Part shown: positions 45,682 to 57,352 of the stretch, in pieces
Layout: the number at the start of each line of letters is the position of its first letter
Numbering within the stretch: the first letter of the stretch is position 1
DNA from: Gracilariopsis chorda
Lineage: Eukaryota > Rhodophyta > Florideophyceae > Gracilariales > Gracilariaceae
Direction: 5' to 3'
Length of the DNA: 64,000 bases
Assembly (NCBI GenBank): GCA_003194525.1
Contig: NBIV01000146.1
Coordinates: 62,001 to 126,000 of the forward strand
Notes under the pieces: model-generated
The model's database searches: none
Told to the model about the DNA's origin: nothing
The model's input: the letters and a program-made list of their open reading frames with translations, nothing else
Translations under genes and position numbers: made by a program

Positions 45682-47722
45682 TCACTCAAGAGATGTTTTG
45701 AGATTGTCCAGAACGTCTTCAAACAAACCCTTTTCTTCAGCACTAACGCCTTGCTCCAACATCACTATCGCTTCCAGCGCAGACGTAATAGAGCGAGCTT
45801 GTGTGTACATGACTTAAAACTGTATCCGTCGCCTTTACAGTCGTTCTAGTTCAGCTGGAACATTTCGCTGCTGCTTTAAGGCCGATACCAGCCCATCTAA
45901 CCCAACAAAATTAACATAATGCACAACTCGCTTTAGTCTCTTCTGTGGGTCACATAAAAAATGATTTCCTCCAAACCCGTATGGGTTGAAACCAGATCCT
46001 ACCCCTTCTTTCCGTTGACCATCAATCTTCAATGTACTTGTAGCAAACGGTCTCAAAATAGGGTGTAGCGGCAGAAAGCAGTACCCGTAGATAATATAGG
46101 CTTTGTCGTCGCCAAAACTAGCCAACGATTCTGGATCCCATTGTCCCGACGCCTCAAAGTTTGCTAAGCACTGTCCATATACGCTTTTGAATTCTGCAAA
46201 ATTGTCCTTTAAAAACCCTTCTCGACGTTTATAAAAACGCTGAGCAGGATTGAGCATACGTATATTATTGGCTTTGATAACTCCAGAAAGAGTGGTGTTT
46301 AGAGCTGGTTTGAAAAGAATATCATTACATAACGGCGCTATTTGTTCATCCCATGGATCTTCATTCTGCCGATCAGGCTCCTTTCTGCTTAAGCACTCCA
46401 TCAGTTTGGTTCTTGCTTCAGTCATTGAAGTGCAATGCTAATAGCGGTATCAGCACGTGGTGCAGTCATATTCCGCATTGGCGATGCTAACCTCTCTACC
46501 ATGGAGTATGAGTGTTACACCGGTATGTTGTTTCTTTTTGAAGGGCCCCAATTTGGTTGACAAGTGTAGTGCACAGCATTGCTGGCTTGTGCTACACGTG
46601 TGTAGAGTTTCGCACCCCCTTAGGGATATTATTAGTTAATCAATACTGTACTGTCAGGGCGCCGGCCACGACTACTTATGTGTGTGAGCTCCGGCTGCCT
46701 GGGTCAAAGTAAACGCAACAAGCGAGTGTCTGGCTCTAACTCAGGTTCCCTGGTGAGTGTCCACCTCCATCTGGAGAGACGCCATCCTGTGAAGGCCTAG
46801 TTACACACCCCGTGGAGCTTCAGCACATTCTTACCACTACTGTGTTTTTTTCTGTGCACACTTTTACAGCGGTTATTGTTCTTTTGTCCCGTATACAGGT
46901 GTCGTTGTTTCTGCGACTACCGGTGATTACCGTTGCTCCGATACCACCGCCCTACTCGTGTGGACACCGCACCGCTCTTGCGTGTGGCCCACCACTCGTA
47001 TGTCGCTGCATTTTCCGCTTTCCCATTTCGTGGTCTGTCTTGGTTTCTACACCTGTACGCTAGTCGTGAAGGTGAGTCCCGGTCTTACACCTGGCTTCGT
47101 GTGCTCACCACAGGTGTTTTTGCCGCTGCGCTACCCTCACAGAGGAGGACGTTGAACACCCTTGTGTTTGTGCTCCCATCTCGGGGTATTGCACTACAGT
47201 CATACGTGAGTCCGCAATTACATAAAACAATGTACAATATTCTGCTGCTTCAAAAGCTGGGTTTTGACTTTCGCTGGGAGAGGAGTTGCTGTAAAAGGAT
47301 TTGAGCGATTTTTGTCATACAAAAACTGTATTTCTGATCATTTGCGATGCATTTACTCGAACAAAATGAATCTGCTTCCTCCCCGATACAGATTTCTTTA
47401 TACGAACTTTCGTATGTGGTAAGTCTTGGATGTGAGTAGAAATATTCTTAGAGCTGGGTGCTAAGTTTTGCACTACCTGAACAAGATGCAATGTGCTTAT
47501 TTTTCAATTTATTATTTTCATGGATATAATCTTGCGCTTTGTCTTTATCATTGTATGAAGAGCAAAGCTAAATTTGAGCACCTTCAACGCTTTCTTATAA
47601 TTTGAGTTGCGAAATGTGTATCCATCATGTTGATTGCCAGTTTCATAAAGCATTTTTGGAAGTGGATAAGTACGAGATCCACCTTCGTGCGTACTTGATT
47701 GCTGCGGATCAGAGTCTATCAT
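45682..47722 (-). pseudogene. Harbinger accessory ORF, copy B
   Basis: The main frame (45835-46425, 196 residues, ATG at 46425) is intact and shows the family pattern: MTEARTKLMECL, DEQIAPLCNDILFKPALN, CLANFEASGQWDPESLASF, KAYIIYGYCFLPLHP and RKEGVGSGFNPYG, then a Leu/Gln-rich stretch. A C-terminal piece continues to a TGA at 45682 (EKGLFEDVLDNLKTSLE). An N-terminal exon-like frame lies at 47504-47722 (GYTFRNSNYKKALKVLKFS), matching copies A and C. The gap between is longer than in the others and contains an inserted, possibly LTR-like sequence (46511-47190). A donor-like GTATGACTG near 47208 equals the one in copy C. It points inward from the right end of B. Confidence 0.65.
46511..47190. 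repeat. Possible solo LTR inside the accessory gene of B
   Basis: About 680 bases absent from the aligned position in copies A and C. The insert begins TGTTACACC and ends ACTACA, as an LTR would, and has no ORF of its own. No clean target duplication is visible; CAGTCATA occurs on both sides but spaced away. Treated as a fossil of uncertain kind. Confidence 0.3.
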
Positions 47723-48009
47723 GTTCGTACTAGCGGTTTTTCGTCATTCACAAAGTGCGGCAAGAAAGTGATCATTGTTACTGACACCACGCAGCTTTAG
47801 CTAGATTTGTCATTTGGACTTGTTGGTTGGAAGTTAATTTTTTGACTGAATGCAACTGCAAAGTGTATTCTTCTTACGTTCAACATTCGTTTAATGTAGG
47901 TAGCAACAATCGTGCTCCCTACACTAAACGCAATCTTGAAAGATTGGGAGACAACGTGTAAATGCCTCATTGCTCGGGAATGGTTTTCCAGCTTTGTTTC
48001 GTTTCATCT

Positions 48010-48029
48010 AACAACTCATAGAACGCCCC
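48010..48029 (-). repeat. Right terminal inverted repeat of Harbinger B
   Basis: GGGGCGTTCTATGAGTTGTT on the minus strand, shared with the right end of copy C. Confidence 0.75.
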
Positions 48030-48032
48030 TAA
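48030..48032. repeat. TAA target duplication, right of Harbinger B
   Basis: Matches 37632-37634. Confidence 0.7.
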
Positions 48033-51000
48033 GCAACATTGTGTTGAGGGGTAAGCAAGATGGTATGGAGTGGTTTTGTATACGTGTAGTTATTCTTTTT
48101 AGTAGCCTTAAGTGGCAAGGAAATGTTGTGGTCAGATTCGTACGTGTCGAGTTAAGATGAACGATTGTAATTGAACACAGGCGCGCGACCTTACCGAACT
48201 TAGTACACTTAGATTGCTGACAAAGGTGAAAGATCAGAGTATAGAGGTATACGGAGAAGGAACGGGCGCGTGCAAGTGTTATAAGAACAGCGAACATGCT
48301 GAGAGTAAACAAAGGAGATGGCCAAGAGAGAGAGAGGGCGGACTCCGGGCAATTGTGCTTAATACTGTGCTTACATTGTATTTGACAGTACTTGTAATTG
48401 ACATGGAATCTATACAACCCACAAATGTACCATAAGAACTTCAAGGTAGCCGTATTATTGTATTCAATAGTCGGGTTGGCATCCAACTTACAAAGTTTCA
48501 ATCCGATCTCTCAGAAGTAAAATCGTCACGCGTAACAGGTATTTCAGTGGGTTCAGATGTGACGCAGAACCCACGGTTTGAATCCGTTTGGAAAGGTGGC
48601 AAGAATCAAGCAAAACGCCGCACAGTGGGGTACAGGTTTCCGAGAATGCCATAGGTCCGTTGAAGTTAATATTTTTCAGCTTCATCGACGCTGTTCGTGA
48701 ACTACTTCCAAGTCTCGAAAATTCTGAACAACGGTAATGCCTTGCGTTACAAGCTTTTTTTTTTCCTGAGAGACAGATGGGACTTCTATATGCGTTCCCC
48801 ACCAGATGCACCAGTTTGGCTCACGAGCGGATTTCTCTTCAAAACTTATGCTTGACTCTCACTCCAGCAAGTTCAGGTACCAACGTGTAGTGTCAGCGAG
48901 CTGCAGGTCGAAGACACTATCAGTACTTCAACACCTCCAGCCATGTGCCCTAGGCAAGCACATGAGCGCCCACAGCTCAGCTGGTAACCACATTGAGTAC
49001 TTTTTACAGAAGACCGTGAAGCCGAGGTCGAGTCCTGCCACGGCTGCCACCCCCCCCTCCTACCCCCCCCCCCCCCCCCCCTTCACCACGTAACAGAAGC
49101 TCGTAAGTTTGGCCCGCCTGAACACGTAAAAATCGTTTTCCGTACGTTCAGACCAAATGCAAAGCAAGAAGAACGCTGTCTCTTTTGACGGCCAATCATC
49201 ATAATCGCTCTCTTCAGAGTTTCTCCAGCTACCATTGCTGGGTAGAGACAAGTTTAGCGGGAAATTTTGGTCACACATCTGCAACTCCAATACCTGACAC
49301 CGAAAGAATATTGACCCGGGATGTCTCTAAAAGCGACCAGGCAGTCGGCAGACCAACGCCTCCAAGCGACCTGGGTGGCACTGTCCAGAAAAGGCCCCCG
49401 CTAAGACGACGCACGCGCTTCCCGGAAGATCTTGCCAGCCTTTCCCTGAATTTTCCCGGAAGAGTCAGGAATTTCCTACGGTAACTGAGGTGGCAGTCTT
49501 ACCTCACGCACCATCTCAGCATCGCGTGGATAATGGAAGAAAACAGGCCCGCCCGTACAAGGATCTGAATGGTTTTACAGGATTTTTACGGAACTTGCCC
49601 CAGGATTGAAGGAAAGCACGTGTGTTAGGTCGGTTCAACTACCCGAAATCGCCAAGGGTAAAGAGGAAAGGGTGGGTAGAACGTCGTTAGTGCTTCTAGA
49701 CGACGAAAACGAGACACATTGAAATCCGCCTTGTCGTGGTGTGCCCATTAGCTGACGTCCTTTGGTGGAAAGGGAAGGAATAGCAGAGAAAAGAATGGAA
49801 AAGGCAAGCCGCGTCAGAACGAAATGATCCGATCTCGGGTCTTCTCGTAGAAGCTTGGTGCTGATCTTTCCATGTTCCGAGATAGTAGCTAGTGAGCGCA
49901 ACACGGCTACTGCAAGGTGAGAGAAAGCAGCAGTCGTCGGCTACATTCCATGGACATCAATAGAGATTAGTACTACGGGACAGAGAAAATCTTTCTTTAC
50001 GCACATAGAGTTTAGCATGCTAGACGAAGAAAAGCTCCCACGTAGAGTCAGATTCTACCACAATGCCGTAGTCACGTAATGTGTGCCCATAAAAAATAAA
50101 GAAAGAAGAAAGAATATTGGAAAACAGTACCTGGGTGTGGTAAACGTTCAAACAGAATTAGAATCACGACGGATATGACATCTTCACCTTTTCAAACGGA
50201 CTCTGCTTCGATCTCGACAGACTAGCTGAATTCGGATGGATGGGAACTTTTCACGTTCCCACCCGAGTTGGATTCTATCATGACACACGGCTGGCATCCA
50301 GGAGATGATGACGCTTGGTTGGGAAAACGAGGTTGCCATTTATACTGAACCATGCACGAAGGAATTGCGTAGGTGTTACCAGTGAAAGCAGAACCTCAGT
50401 ATTTTGTCGTAACAACTCCACTGATTACAGCATGGGAGAGATTTATAAAAAAGAATTTGATAAAGACTTTAAAAGTCTTTAAAGCATGGGAGCCCTTAAA
50501 TGCTGGAAAAGTATACCTCTTTTCAAGACGTAAAAACGAGGGTTAGTTAAATGAGTCTGGAATGGTATTGATGACCTCGATTATTGTGTTTACATACTTT
50601 GCTGACCTATCGTTTTTGTGTTTCTGCTTATATGTATCTTGTCTGTTGTTTCGCTTTGTTGTCTTATCAGGAATTTGTGTTGTGACCAGTTGTTCCCGCA
50701 TGCAATTTATCTCTTTGGTGTAGAACTTCTACATGTTTATTAATTTTCCTACTATGTTTTCAGAAGTAATTCATATTTTGGGGTTTGTTGTTGCACATGC
50801 AACTTCTTGTTTCACTGTTTTTTGTTTTAATGCTTGATTCAATTTTTTCTTTGCGATGACCAAGTTGATGGTGTTTGTTCTTCCCGACACCATATGAAGT
50901 TCTAATCCGAGACGCAATGAGGCCAACTAGACGCATTGTAACTAAGGCAGTCCATGGCATGCGCTGTTGAAATAAAATGCTGATTATATCTCGGGTGACG

Positions 51001-51660
51001 GGTACCGTTGGTACCAGACCTGGGGCACGCTCGTCTCGTCTCGCTCTTTCGGGCCTAGCCCCACAATAATTCTGGAACGTGTCGTACTGGACCACAACCG
51101 TAAGCCTCATGGGCGAGACCAAATTCCACGGACTGCTGACCAAACAATGTGCTGATCTCTAACTCTACCAAATTTACCGTTTTCGCACAGCTCGGAACAT
51201 CATCTAGGCGAAGTTAGTAAGTAGAGTTGCACTTCGCCTCCAAACAACGGAGCATCGAACCGTAAGATAATGACAATACGCACACGTCATTCCATGGTGG
51301 CTGTTTCAAAAACTACAAATCGCCAGCTCGGCTTACAGACGTCATGCCTTCCAGTTCTTTTTTCGAATATTTCTTTGAGTCTTAGCTAACCGATACCTAC
51401 GGTACCGGTTAACTTTAAACGGCACCTATGGTGCTTGCTCTGCAAATGCATCAGCTCACGGATCCTACAAAGCAAAATGCGGGAACCTGTCCTCCAAAGC
51501 AATGACGTGAAGTGAGTCTCATGATTCATAACCGCTAACAATGACGATCATCCTCGACCCGCTCTTCGATCCGCACGGACAAGTCGCTGGAAACTATCTC
51601 AGCTGCACTTAAGCCGGCGGTTCGACCGGTCCTCTTCACCCTCGACAACATCATTCGGAG
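48033..51660. other. Gene-poor stretch with a poly-C tract
   Basis: No ORF with a recognisable domain. A run of 19 C lies at 49063-49081, preceded by shorter C runs. Its length is likely to vary between reads and individuals. Confidence 0.4.
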
Positions 51661-51701
51661 ACTCCCAATTAAGCTCACATTGTATAATCATCAACACAAA
51701 C

Positions 51702-52328
51702 ATGGCTCATCTTGCAACTCTACTATTCCTCGTGCTTCCCACGCTCATCTATGCCGGTACTACCCCATGTTTCGCTGGTTATGAACCGATTTTCGACTCC
51801 GGCAGCTTCACATGCACTCCATGTAAACCTGGTTTCTTCCAACCGGGAGTCAATCTCGAATCTTGTTACTCCTGTCCGGAAGGACATGCTTCCTCTGCGG
51901 CTGGTTCGGTGGCCTGCGAATTCTGTTACGGCAACAGCACAGTCCCCAGTAAAGTTCAAACAGCCTGTATCGCCAGAAACAGCGCAGAGAACATCGTAAA
52001 CGCTCTGTCTGGAAACTACGAGAACATGCTATATTCGGGCAGCGGGAAGAATGCTTGGCACTACGTTCAGATATCCGCAAAGGAAGGATCCACTACGGAG
52101 CTCATCTGGTCGAACCAGGCGGGTGTAACGTGGATTCTCAAACTGCAACCGGAAGGTGACGGATACAACCGCGACATGTTCCTGGTTGAACCAGATTCCC
52201 CGTACTATAACAACGGTCATACCACTGGTCAAGTTGAGTGGACCATAGAAGATCTTGATAGCTTTGAGGCTGGAAATACCGTTCTGAGCGTCACGGGACC
52301 GTGGAACGAACCTTATACGCGGGTTTGA
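51702..52328 (+). CDS. Secreted cysteine-rich protein with ephrin-receptor-like (GCC2/GCC3) motif, 208 residues
   Basis: This is an intact single-exon ORF. Signal peptide residues 1 to about 18 (MAHLATLLFLVLPTLIYA). Residues 23-75 carry the spacing CTPCKPGFFQPG, CYSCPEGHASSAAGS, CEFCYGNS, which matches the GCC2/GCC3 ephrin-receptor-like fold found in many extracellular proteins. Residues 90-208 are a second, cysteine-poor region rich in Trp, Tyr and Asn (AWHYVQIS, GVTWILKLQPEGDGYNRD, GQVEWTIEDLDSF), perhaps a small beta-sandwich. There is no membrane anchor at the end (WNEPYTRV). It would be secreted. ATG at 51702 lies about 25 bases after TGTATAATC. I do not know its binding partner; the second region is unrecognised. 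Confidence 0.85.
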   Translation: MAHLATLLFLVLPTLIYAGTTPCFAGYEPIFDSGSFTCTPCKPGFFQPGVNLESCYSCPEGHASSAAGSVACEFCYGNSTVPSKVQTACIARNSAENIVNALSGNYENMLYSGSGKNAWHYVQISAKEGSTTELIWSNQAGVTWILKLQPEGDGYNRDMFLVEPDSPYYNNGHTTGQVEWTIEDLDSFEAGNTVLSVTGPWNEPYTRV

Positions 52329-53906
52329 ACGTTTTCTTTGAAGCTTCTTATGGAGGATACTAAAAAATGGCTAACATTTTTTGTGATTTCAATATACTTA
52401 TAGCATTGTGGTACATATGCTTGTTCTCGACTGTTTAACGACTACACTTTCACCTAGTGCGTTTCAGCCGAATGTTAAACTTTTATGCAACTCTCCAGAC
52501 AACGTTCTCGACCACGTTTATTTAAGTCCTGCTTGCCCCGCTTCTCGTTTCTGTTGGACCTCCTTGACTTGAGCTGTAGAAACTGTAATACACAACTAAG
52601 CCAGAAGTAGATCCTTCATGAGGAGCATCCACCGATTTCAGTGAAAAAATTCGATGGAGTCTTCAGACGAAACAGCCGTTTGGTGTCATCACCAATTACA
52701 TTCTTCATTTGTGAGATAGCTATGTCTTGGGATTTCGTATCTTTTGTACGTGATTTCAGAAAATGAAAATGAGAGGCGACTGTGCCACCGGTAGGCTACC
52801 ACCGGCACTTGCAAGAAGTGTGTCGAGGATTTATTCATTTCCGCAGTAGAAAATCTAATTCAAAATCGAGGGAGATTTTTTTGCGGCCAAACGTATATGA
52901 CGTGTACAACGAAGCAATCTGTACAAATTATCGGAAGCGTTCTATCTTTTCAAGACCTCTTGCTTCTTATTCATACCAGTAATGAGTAATTGTTCTCGAT
53001 ATATGCGAGTTAAGGTATTAATTATAAAGCGCAGGGGCAGTCTGGGGACAGCTGTCCTCTTCGCGCATCGAGGCTTGTTCATGTACTAAGGTACGAGACT
53101 GGAGACTTTCTTCGAGATTGTAACGCGCTCTACCATCCTGACGTATGACGCTCTTTCGTTCGTTCTTCGTCTTCTTCTTCATTATGGGCCCACATTGTCT
53201 AATTGCGACGCTGTGGTAGAACTTATCATAATCCCTTCTCAATCTCTCAACAAGTAAGGTTAACCGCTAGCTACTCCTTCGTGAATGACAAGTTCTCTCT
53301 ACCCCGTTACACCAGTCTTAACTTCCAACTCAAAATATTGTTGATGGCTGTTGCTTGCTCCCACCCTGCAGCAGCCGTGTTACGCTCACCAACTGGTATT
53401 CCAAGACGTAGTAGAATGGTACAAAAATTCTGCGGGGAGACCCGAATGTATAATCCGTTTCGTTCGTTCGCTCGTTGCTAACCGATGCTCGGGGTGCATG
53501 TATGTACCAGCTGCAATGAATGTTGAGTTGAGACCCGCCGAATTCAAGCAGTTGGCCCTAGATAGGATAGAGAGCATTTAAGGAATCTCACAGAATAAGC
53601 AAGTCTGTTTACGTGAGCATTCAATTCTCAATCCTGCTTCTAACAGCAGGACTGGGGCTGAGGATAAGTCTTTGGCAATTCCTCATGAAGAGCAGTAACA
53701 GAGATTTTAGCGAGGAAAAGGTACTGGATCCACTCAACAAAACGCTCCAAGAAACCTTCCAGCCAGAATAGAAAGCATTAAATATCATGATATGCATAAA
53801 AACCAAGGGCGTTCAGTACAGCAAGATGACGGGTACCAAGTAGTCGACAGAAGAATAAAGCATGTCCAGCTAGGAAACACATTAAATCCTTCAGCAGCAG
53901 CGAACC
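52329..53906. other. No firmly supported gene
   Basis: A plus-strand frame ending at 53581 has a coding-like part (ECIIRFVRSLVANRCSGCMY, then ELRPAEFKQLALDRIES) but no ATG-led start or domain. It could be the last exon of a lost gene. Confidence 0.3.
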
Positions 53907-54251
53907 CTACACATAGATGTAGTCACTTTCGCTGGTATTTCCAGGTGGTGCCGGAAGACCATTAGCTCTTTCTGCCCTGAAGTGCGGAAAAGTGACACAA
54001 ACGGCCTTAGTCATGCAGCATTTTCCCTTTCGGATTATTATTCCGAACAAGTGTGTTGGGAACAGCTTGCAAGTCGCTTGCTTCAGACATGTTGTTCGCG
54101 GCGGACAGTACACCCTTACGCATCCATACCGTGCAGTGTGTGGGATGGAAAAGCACTTCTTTCCACAAGGGACAAGACGACTGTCGCCGGTAGAAGCAGT
54201 GCACACTAAAGCGAAGAAAAGGAGAAGAACGTATGACGCAGTAGACCTCAT
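53907..54251 (-). CDS. Small secreted cysteine-rich protein, 114 residues (paralogue of 28422-28763)
   Basis: An intact ORF read from ATG at 54251. Signal peptide (SYVLLLFFALVCTASTG). Nine mature cysteines lie in the same order as in the 28422 gene: VPCGKKC, YGC, YC, TTC, ATC, GKCC, AVC. SIPHT is conserved, the lysine/arginine-rich core is retained (LFGIIIRKGKCC) and the protein ends SDYIYV. The linker before the end differs (LPAPPGNTSE). TAG stop in both genes. The shared leader and coding sequence mark an old gene duplication. The two copies lie on opposite strands about 25 kb apart, outside both sides of the Harbinger A-B pair. Confidence 0.88.
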   Translation of the reverse strand: MRSTASYVLLLFFALVCTASTGDSRLVPCGKKCFSIPHTARYGCVRVYCPPRTTCLKQATCKLFPTHLFGIIIRKGKCCMTKAVCVTFPHFRAERANGLPAPPGNTSESDYIYV

Positions 54252-54329
54252 GGCGTTTGCAGAGACTGGAAGACCTGATCGAGTGTGAAAGGCTTGAAAC
54301 TAAGAGCGAAGTTTCCGTATAGGAGAGAG

Positions 54330-57030
54330 TCGTAGATGTTGAGGTGCCAGGAATCTTTCATCTTCTGGCTGTTATATGGACCTCGCAGTTCTTCCTTTCC
54401 GAGCACCGCAACCATGATTGCTCACAAATTCAGGTCACCACAGCCAAACCGCGCTGTCGCCAGCACCTACCGAAGTTGTTGTGCCGTGAAGCTTCACTGT
54501 TATGAATAGCGAGGTGTAGACCCGGATTTCGGGCAAGCCCAGCGTTTGATGGTTTGAAATCCCGCTTGATATTGGTCACATTTCACGTAGTTCTAACAAT
54601 GCAGGAGGATGGATCTCCGCTACTGGTGGTAATGTCTGAAGCTCATATTCTTTTGGACTCCTACACGTTAAGAACCGCAAACACTTGCGTGTGCCGGACT
54701 CTTGGCACCGACTTCCTGCTAAGTTCTGCTGGAACCTGATCCTGAACTGATCAGCTGTCAGTCACCTGTAAGGATTATGTACTCCAGAGCTACAGGCTAA
54801 GGAGGCCGCCCGTAAAACGCACTGTTTCTTTTCTAACCCCGGACTCATGGAAGAGTCCCTCTGCAAATGTGTTCTGCAACTAGTGGGCCAACTCAGGCTA
54901 ACACCAACTATCTACGTGCGATTTGTCATGCTACATTCACAGCAGGCATGTTTTGCCGGAATCGGCAACGCCTCATACAACTGTACGCGCGGCACTACCT
55001 TTGATGCTGACCGCGATGATTTCCACGGAGGTTCTGCTGCGAGAGCAGGTTCACAATTGATAAGAAGATCCGTTTCTCATAGCATTGTTTTCTTGCGGAT
55101 AAGTCCCACGCTGTGTACAAGCGCTTGAGGCAGCGAAAGCAACAAATCAGTAGCATGCGCTTGGAAAGTGTAGAAGTTTCACCCAGCTAACATAACAATC
55201 ATGTTGAAGCTGAATCTACCTCCTTGAACTCAATTCGATATTCAGATATTGGGGTTACCGCTATCACGTGTCGTCTAGCAACGCTTTGCATAGAGTATGC
55301 TTTTCCTCTCAGCTTCTGATGAGGGGGGGGGGGGGGGGGTGGGGGCTATGTAAGGGTTGCAAACGCCCCCTGTCCCAATACGAAGACTTCTTGCAAGCAC
55401 ACTTCTCGTATGGGTGTCGCCCAATTCTGGGTGTGAAGATCGACCAGTGGAACTCTCCAATAAGATGAGTATTGGACAAATACGAATGTTGTTTTATTGG
55501 AGCATGTTCGGGAGCTACACGACGCACTTGAACCTCGTGCTGAGAGATTAGTCTGAAGATCTGATTGACATTAATTTTTCTGTACCCTTTTCGGGTGGAT
55601 GCCAACTTGGTTGTTCGAGCCATGTTCAGATTCGATGCTGATTTGGGTATCGCTTTGAAATCGTTGCAGGTTGTGTGGGACCTACTCATCGTTGATGAAT
55701 CAGACTGCAATAATGCAATCTATAACGGTGGCATCAGTACCATTCAATTTTGGATAAGAATAAAGTTCCTGCACACTAAGCGCTATTAATGGCAGAGGCA
55801 GCTCGGTTTGCACGGAGCAGGACCGAAACATTTTCCTTGCTTCTACTGAGCATCTGATGGAAAGCGTTTGTGAAATTGTGTCACTCGAAAAATAATCTGA
55901 CTCAAGCAGGATTTCAAGTGGTCCATAAGCCCGCTTTGCGACAAGATGCTTGCCCACATGCTGAACGTTCCGTAGTTCGTGTATATTACAGAACGAAGAA
56001 CCTTCAAGAATAACTCTGCAGTGGAGTGTTCACATTGCGTTTAAGTATGCCGGGCCTTGGTTACGATTTGATTGGTTAGAATTTTGACCAGCTTTTCTCG
56101 GATTCCCGAAAGGCCCATTCCTGAAAGCATGATAGTCATTTGGATCATTTTTAGTATAGTACAGTTTTGTACTCACGTTCCCCCCCCTCTCCTCCCCTTC
56201 CACCACCCCTAAACTCTCCTCCCCTCCTAAACGGAATTCCTAGGCTATTCTGCACATGAGGACTTCTCTTGTACGTGTAGCCCAACCTCGTTTCTGGCAG
56301 AGATGTCGCTCGGAGATTGTCGTGTCGAAACTTGTAAGGACAGCTTTGGGGTAAGTTTCTATGGCATTGTTCTTGCGTTCTTGCAAAAGAACATTATGGA
56401 AATCAGACAGATTCATCATGCCCGTCACGGTCGAGTAGCACTTTAACATCCTCGAAGTACCAAACGTACCACTTAAAATTCATGTAGGCAGAGGGACACC
56501 TTGCAACTCCATATCATGTATTGGAGGTGCTACACGGGACTCACTGTGGTTAGAATTTGCTCACCATTACTCAAATAGTAAAACAGTGATAGCCACTGAG
56601 GTACTGATGGAGAAGTTCTATACTTCCTCTGAAACAGATACCAGAAGCATGAAGACACCTTGAACTCAACAAAGCATGTGAGGTGTCTGAAAAGGCAACT
56701 GTACTGCAAATAGGAATAAAAGATCTGTCTGTTAAAGAGAATGGGCATACAACCTGCGAGCAACAACCGACTCATAATCGGTCCACTGCTTATAGAAGAA
56801 GAGGGGAATGTTTGCCAGTACAAGCACTATTTTCCGCATCAGAAAGCATGAATTTATCATGTTTCAGGATGTTCAGAAGCAAAACATTGGAACGGTTGTT
56901 CGGAATCACATCATTTTTTGTTTTCAAGAGTACATCAAGTGCGTTGTAAACGATAATTGTTACGTGGACTCACAGTTTGTCTTCATGGGAAATAACGAGG
57001 ACAGACAAAGGTAAGGGTCAGATGATCAAT
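54330..57030. other. Gene-poor stretch with a poly-G tract
   Basis: A run of 17 G at 55323-55339 is followed by TGGGGG. Frames on either strand here have no domain, and those crossing the tract give proline or glycine runs. Confidence 0.4.
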
Positions 57031-57032
57031 GT

Positions 57033-57352
57033 ATGGGTTCTCATGAATATCATGAGGTAAGTTTGCTTACACAGATAACAAATATCTGCTTCTATGTGTC
57101 CTTCTTTGTCAGAGGGCTACTAAAGCCGAAGCCGACGCGCCTTACAGCTTCCAAGAACCATTGGGCCAAGATCAATTCCGCAGTATGTCTACCTCAAGTT
57201 CAGCTTCTGTCCCAGAACCACTGCTCTTCTCGTGGGCTGGATTGATTCAAGATGAGGATTCGGCAGTGCATTTCGAAGCGATTGTCATGTCCTGGAGTCG
57301 CCATTGTCATGAAGCTATGGGGAAACCTTTAGGAAGGAAGAGCCACACTTGA
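57033..57352 (+). CDS. Candidate two-exon small gene, about 85 residues
   Basis: ATG at 57033 gives MGSHEYHE. Then comes a textbook intron (GTAAGT at 57057 to TTTGTCAG at 57112, 56 bases), which joins in phase to RATKAEADAPYSFQEPLGQD and on to SVPEPLLFSWAGLIQDEDSA and a TGA at 57352. The spliced frame has ordinary composition. There may be further exons upstream, since the frame at 56808-57014 ends at another GTAAGG. No family recognised. Confidence 0.35.

Larger units (their letters stand above)
37635..48029 (+). mobile_element. PIF/Harbinger-type transposon B carrying a SWR1-like remodeller (10.4 kb)
   Basis: The left end is TGGCCGTTCTATGGG and the right end, read inwards, is GGGGCGTTCTATGAG, with TAA on both sides. 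Contents in order are a DDE transposase (37792-39087, plus), a decayed SWR1/p400-type SNF2 gene (39275-45590, minus) and the accessory ORF (45682-47722, minus). The SNF2 gene fills nearly all the space between the two transposon genes, with under 200 bases on one side and about 90 on the other. The layout equals that of A but with a different cargo. B is more eroded than A inside its cargo. Independent decay of a host gene between two unrelated insertions is the alternative, but the paired ends and TAA make it less likely. Confidence 0.7.

Noticed and set aside
49060-49484. ORFs bordering the poly-C tract
   Set aside because: Gly or Pro runs come from the homopolymer; the rest shows no family.
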